Shown here in pieces: positions 61,392-64,000 of a stretch of DNA of 64,000 nucleotides. Below the pieces are notes generated by a model. The model saw only the letters and a list, made by a program, of their open reading frames with translations. It had not been told where the DNA came from and made no database searches. The position numbers and the translations under genes were made by a program. Source of the DNA: Gammaproteobacteria bacterium (GTDB lineage: Bacteria; Pseudomonadota; Gammaproteobacteria; Steroidobacterales; GCA-2729495); the NCBI GenBank assembly GCA_020853135.1, contig JADYZO010000060.1:59161-123160 (forward strand). Direction: 5' to 3'. Position 1 is the first letter of the stretch; each line of letters opens with the position of its first letter.

Positions 61392-61490
61392 GCGCACGGT
61401 GCCGGTGTTCACTTATTGACTGATTGGCTGCAGGTCCAGAGTCTGGCTCGGCGGCTGATCAGTCAATAAGTGAACACCGGCACCGTGCGC
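61392..61490. repeat. 99-bp inverted-repeat element (33-33-33)
   Basis: Left arm 61392-61424 (GCGCACGGTGCCGGTGTTCA...GAT) and right arm 61458-61490 are exact reverse complements over 33 bases, with a 33-base spacer. The outer GCGC may be a target duplication. It looks like a small non-coding transposable element (MITE) or the fused ends of a deleted one. Confidence 0.85.
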
Positions 61491-63206
61491 GGGTAGTGCG
61501 CGGTTGAGGACGATCTTGCGGTCGTGCAGGGGTTCGAGGCCGGTGTGGAAGCTGATGGTGAGCAGGGTACTGTTCGGCAGCTCGTGGCGGAGCATTTCCA
61601 GGATCAGCCGCTCGCCCTTGGGATCGAAGGCATCGGTGGCTTCCTCCATGAAGATCCAGGCCGGCTGCTGCATCACCGCCCGGGCGAAGCCGAGCCGCTG
61701 CTGGCTGCGCAACGGCAGCACCTGCGCCCAGTTGTCGCGCGCATCCAGCCGCGGCGCGAGCCAGGCCATTCCCGCACACTCCAGCGCGTGGCGGATGCAC
61801 CCGTCGCCGTAGGCATCCGGTGGCTTCGGATAACAGAGAGCCTCGCGCAGCGTGCCCTCCGGGAGGAACGGCCGGTGTGGCATGAACAGCATCGGGCCGC
61901 CGTCGGGCAGCAGGACGCGGCCGTGACCCCAGTGCCACAGCCCGCCGATGACCTTGAACAGGCTGCTGGTGACCGCCGGGTCGCCGGTGATGAGCACGCG
62001 CTCGCCACGGCGGATGTCGCAGCTGAAGTGATCGAGGAGAACCTGGCCCGAGGGCTCGGCGATGGTCAGCTCCTCGACCTTCAGGCGTGAGGGGGTGCAG
62101 CAGCCGAGCGTGATGCGGTCCGGAGCGGGCACACGCGCTTCCTCGTCAAGCCGCTGCATGTCGAGGTAGAGCGCGAGCACGCGGTCGGCCGAGGCGCGGC
62201 AGCGGGCGATCTCGCCCACGTTGTCCACCGGCCAGGAGAGCGCGGAGGTGACCTTCTGGAAGGCCTGGGCCGCCTGCATCAGCACGCCGAGCGACATCGT
62301 GCCCATGATGTACTGCGGGGCCGCCACCAGGATCGGGAACACGGGCAGCAGCGCGCCGTAGCCCGTGGAGAAGGAGACGATGCCCATGTAGGCGAGCGAC
62401 TGGCGGTCCCAGTCACGCACGATGTCGCGAAAGCGCACCGCCGAACCAGCCCGTTCCATGGCCTCGCCGTGCATCAGCGCAATGGCTTCCGAATGCTCGC
62501 GCGCCCGGGCGAGCCCGTAGCGGAAGCTGGCTTCGGCGGTCTGCAGGGCGTTGGTGCTGCGCACCAGGGGGCGGCCGAACAGCCAGCCGACGAGGGTGCC
62601 GGCGCCGGCGTAGAGCACGGCCAGCGGCACCATGTAGCCCGGCACCTGCAGCGAGGTGCCGGGCACCGTGACGGTGCCGGAGATGTTCCAGAGGATGTCG
62701 ACGAAGGTGCCGAGGATCATCACCGAGTAGACCAGCGTGTGGGCCAGCGCGATGGCGCTTTCGGTGGCGATGCGGATGTCCTCGGCGATGCGCCCATCGG
62801 GGTTGTCGTGCTCGCCGGCGCTGAACAGCAGGCGGTAGTGCCGGCCATCGGCCATCCAGCGGCCGATCAGCCGGTCGGTGAGCCAGGCGCGCCAGTCGAG
62901 CTGCAGCCGCCGCTTGACCAGCAGGTGCGCCGCGGTGACGGCGATGGAACTGGCGAAGATGAGCCCGAACACCCCCACCTGCACCAGCACTCCGGGCACC
63001 GAGCGGGCCTCCAGGGCGTCGAACAGTGCGCGGTTCCAGTAGTTGCCCCAGATCGTCAGGGCCACCTGCGCGACGGTCAGCAGGAAGAGCAGCAGTGTGG
63101 TGCCGCGAACCTGCCACTTGCGCTCGCAGCTCCAGTAGGGCGCCGCCAGGCGCAGCATCCGGGCGAGCAGGCGGGTGCGGGTGGCCGGGGGCGCGGGCTC
63201 GGGCAT
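61413..63206 (-). CDS. SbmA/YddA-type ABC transporter with degenerate ATPase
   Basis: 597 residues. A membrane domain (about 20-330; TIWGNYWNRALFDALEARSV, and helices) of the SbmA/BacA-like group is fused to an ATP-binding domain. Walker A is GDPAVTSS (G408 to S415): the invariant Lys is Ser414. The signature is LPLRSQQRL (normally LSxGQ/E QQRL) and Walker B is FMEEATDAFD. So ATPase activity is doubtful. About the last 25 residues (from AHGAGVHLLTD) are encoded by the 99-bp element, so the native C-terminus is cut. Family members export or import peptides. Confidence 0.85.
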   Translation of the reverse strand: MPEPAPPATRTRLLARMLRLAAPYWSCERKWQVRGTTLLLFLLTVAQVALTIWGNYWNRALFDALEARSVPGVLVQVGVFGLIFASSIAVTAAHLLVKRRLQLDWRAWLTDRLIGRWMADGRHYRLLFSAGEHDNPDGRIAEDIRIATESAIALAHTLVYSVMILGTFVDILWNISGTVTVPGTSLQVPGYMVPLAVLYAGAGTLVGWLFGRPLVRSTNALQTAEASFRYGLARAREHSEAIALMHGEAMERAGSAVRFRDIVRDWDRQSLAYMGIVSFSTGYGALLPVFPILVAAPQYIMGTMSLGVLMQAAQAFQKVTSALSWPVDNVGEIARCRASADRVLALYLDMQRLDEEARVPAPDRITLGCCTPSRLKVEELTIAEPSGQVLLDHFSCDIRRGERVLITGDPAVTSSLFKVIGGLWHWGHGRVLLPDGGPMLFMPHRPFLPEGTLREALCYPKPPDAYGDGCIRHALECAGMAWLAPRLDARDNWAQVLPLRSQQRLGFARAVMQQPAWIFMEEATDAFDPKGERLILEMLRHELPNSTLLTISFHTGLEPLHDRKIVLNRALPAHGAGVHLLTDQPPSQTLDLQPISQ

Positions 63207-63256
63207 CGGGGCGCAGTGTAGGCGCCGCGGCAGGCCCGGCCAAGGGACGCGAGCCC

Positions 63257-63288
63257 AAAAAAAAACGCCGGCCTCGCGGCCGGCGTCG
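63257..63288 (-). terminator. Rho-independent terminator of the outer-membrane protein gene
   Basis: GACGCCGGCCGCGAGGCCGGCG then TTTTTTTTT on the minus strand (A run 63257-63265 on plus). Stem CGCCGGCC/GGCCGGCG. About 45 bases past the stop of the outer-membrane gene. Confidence 0.9.
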
Positions 63289-63329
63289 GGTTCCTCGTGG
63301 GCCGCCCTTGGAGGTAGCCCCCGGCGACC

Positions 63330-63941
63330 TCAGAGGATGTCGCGGAACTGGTAGCGCAGGTCGAGGGTCATGGAGCCCCCGCCGTAGTAGACGGAACCGC
63401 TGTCGTTGTACGTGACGCCAGCCGAGAATTCCGGCGTAACCAAGTAGCGGCCGCCAACTTCCCAGGAGACGTTGGTGCTCTTGCCGTTGGAAACGTGGTC
63501 GATGTCAGCACGATCCCAGTTGATCATGCCGTTGAGTTCCACCTTGTCCGTCAGCATGTGGCGCAGGCCGGCACCGACACCCCAGGCATCGACATCGTTG
63601 CTGGTGTCATCGAGGTTGTAGCTGGTGTAGCGGAGGTTGAACACGGCATCCGTGTTGGCGCCGATGTGCGGATGAACGCCACCGACCAGCCGCCAGCCGT
63701 CGTAGTCCTGGTCCGGACCGCCGGTGATGCCGATGGTGCCATTCAGGTAGCTCGCCTGGACGTGGAACAGGTCGGCGATGCCGATGCTGCCGGTCAGGCC
63801 GAGTTCATCGCTGGAATCGTCACCCGAGGACATGGAAGTGAATTGGCCCTGGCCCCAGGTCCAGGCCGGATTGTCCCCTGCGAAAGCCGAGCCGGCGGCC
63901 AGGACGGCGGCCGCGCACACGGCGGTGCTCAGATATTTCAT
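63330..63941 (-). CDS. Outer-membrane beta-barrel protein
   Basis: 203 residues from MKYLSTAVCAAAVLAAGSAF, a signal peptide cut after AFA. The mature part alternates polar and aromatic residues as in an eight- to ten-strand barrel, with Asp/Tyr/Gly-rich turns (GGPDQDYDGWRLVGGV, VELNGMINWDRADID) and a last strand LDLRYQF. GGAG 7 bases before the ATG. Same type as the 7709-8302 protein. Own terminator at 63257. Confidence 0.75.
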   Translation of the reverse strand: MKYLSTAVCAAAVLAAGSAFAGDNPAWTWGQGQFTSMSSGDDSSDELGLTGSIGIADLFHVQASYLNGTIGITGGPDQDYDGWRLVGGVHPHIGANTDAVFNLRYTSYNLDDTSNDVDAWGVGAGLRHMLTDKVELNGMINWDRADIDHVSNGKSTNVSWEVGGRYLVTPEFSAGVTYNDSGSVYYGGGSMTLDLRYQFRDIL

Positions 63942-64000
63942 GTAGTGCTCCTTCGTACGCAAAAAACAACAACATTGCTGTTGGTGAAAGGCAACGACCC

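Overview
The window is high-GC, gene-dense bacterial chromosome. Gene content and order point to a gammaproteobacterium: ftsY-ftsE-ftsX-rpoH, rpmB-rpmG next to mutM and radC, coaBC-dut, pyrE next to an exonuclease III gene and an AmpG-type permease, mutY-yggX, and an MSHA-pilin-like relic. Many GTG starts and 4-bp ATGA/GTGA overlaps fit a compact genome. I cannot name the genus; the order resembles Xanthomonadales/Nevskiales-like lineages, and that is inference.

Layout. 1-12.3 kb: the end of an ABC permease, a Nudix hydrolase, a 2052-residue secreted SpvB/VCBS/RHS protein whose 3' end overlaps a small lipoprotein gene, an outer-membrane barrel protein, a flavoprotein ending in two haem-c motifs, an unrecognised periplasmic protein, and a 34-residue membrane microprotein with its own terminator. 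12.6-21.8 kb: a J-domain/zinc-ribbon/PilZ protein, a MATE transporter coupled to an aldehyde dehydrogenase, a series of metabolic genes (FAH-type hydrolase, MAPEG, dienelactone hydrolase, thiolase, DUF924, Nudix) and an OmpA-type lipoprotein. 21.8-39.5 kb: housekeeping genes for heat-shock sigma factor, cell division, SRP receptor, CoA synthesis, ribosomal proteins, DNA repair, pyrimidine and dUTP metabolism, tRNA modification, tRNA-Gly and fluoride export. A near-perfect CIRCE element (HrcA operator) lies in the rpoH leader. 39.5-47.7 kb: an MFS protein, a GGDEF-EAL protein with a receiver lacking its phospho-acceptor, a degenerate pilin locus, AsmA, MutY, YggX and tRNA-Phe.

47.7-50.85 kb is a wrecked mobile island beside tRNA-Phe. 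It holds an integrase C-terminus, a PEP-CTERM-tail fragment, small phage-like genes, a BrnT/BrnA toxin-antitoxin pair, a replication-type gene cut by an IS5-family element, and an IS5 end fused to a truncated efflux outer-membrane factor. 50.9-55.6 kb is an intact MarR-OMF-EmrA-EmrB efflux operon. 55.6-64 kb has a cytochrome b561/cytochrome c' pair, a fosmidomycin-resistance-type MFS protein, an IS3 relic, two hypothetical proteins, a GH5 glucanase pseudogene, a 99-bp inverted-repeat element, an SbmA/YddA-type ABC exporter with a degenerate ATPase whose C-terminus is encoded by that element, and a second outer-membrane barrel protein.

The most unusual items are the CIRCE operator at rpoH, the J-domain/PilZ fusion, the 33-33-33 inverted repeat next to the degraded ABC and GH5 genes, the apparently leaderless brnT promoter and the RHS/lipoprotein coupling. 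No clearly new multi-gene system was found; the RHS-lipoprotein pair and the J-domain/PilZ protein are the best candidates for undescribed biology.
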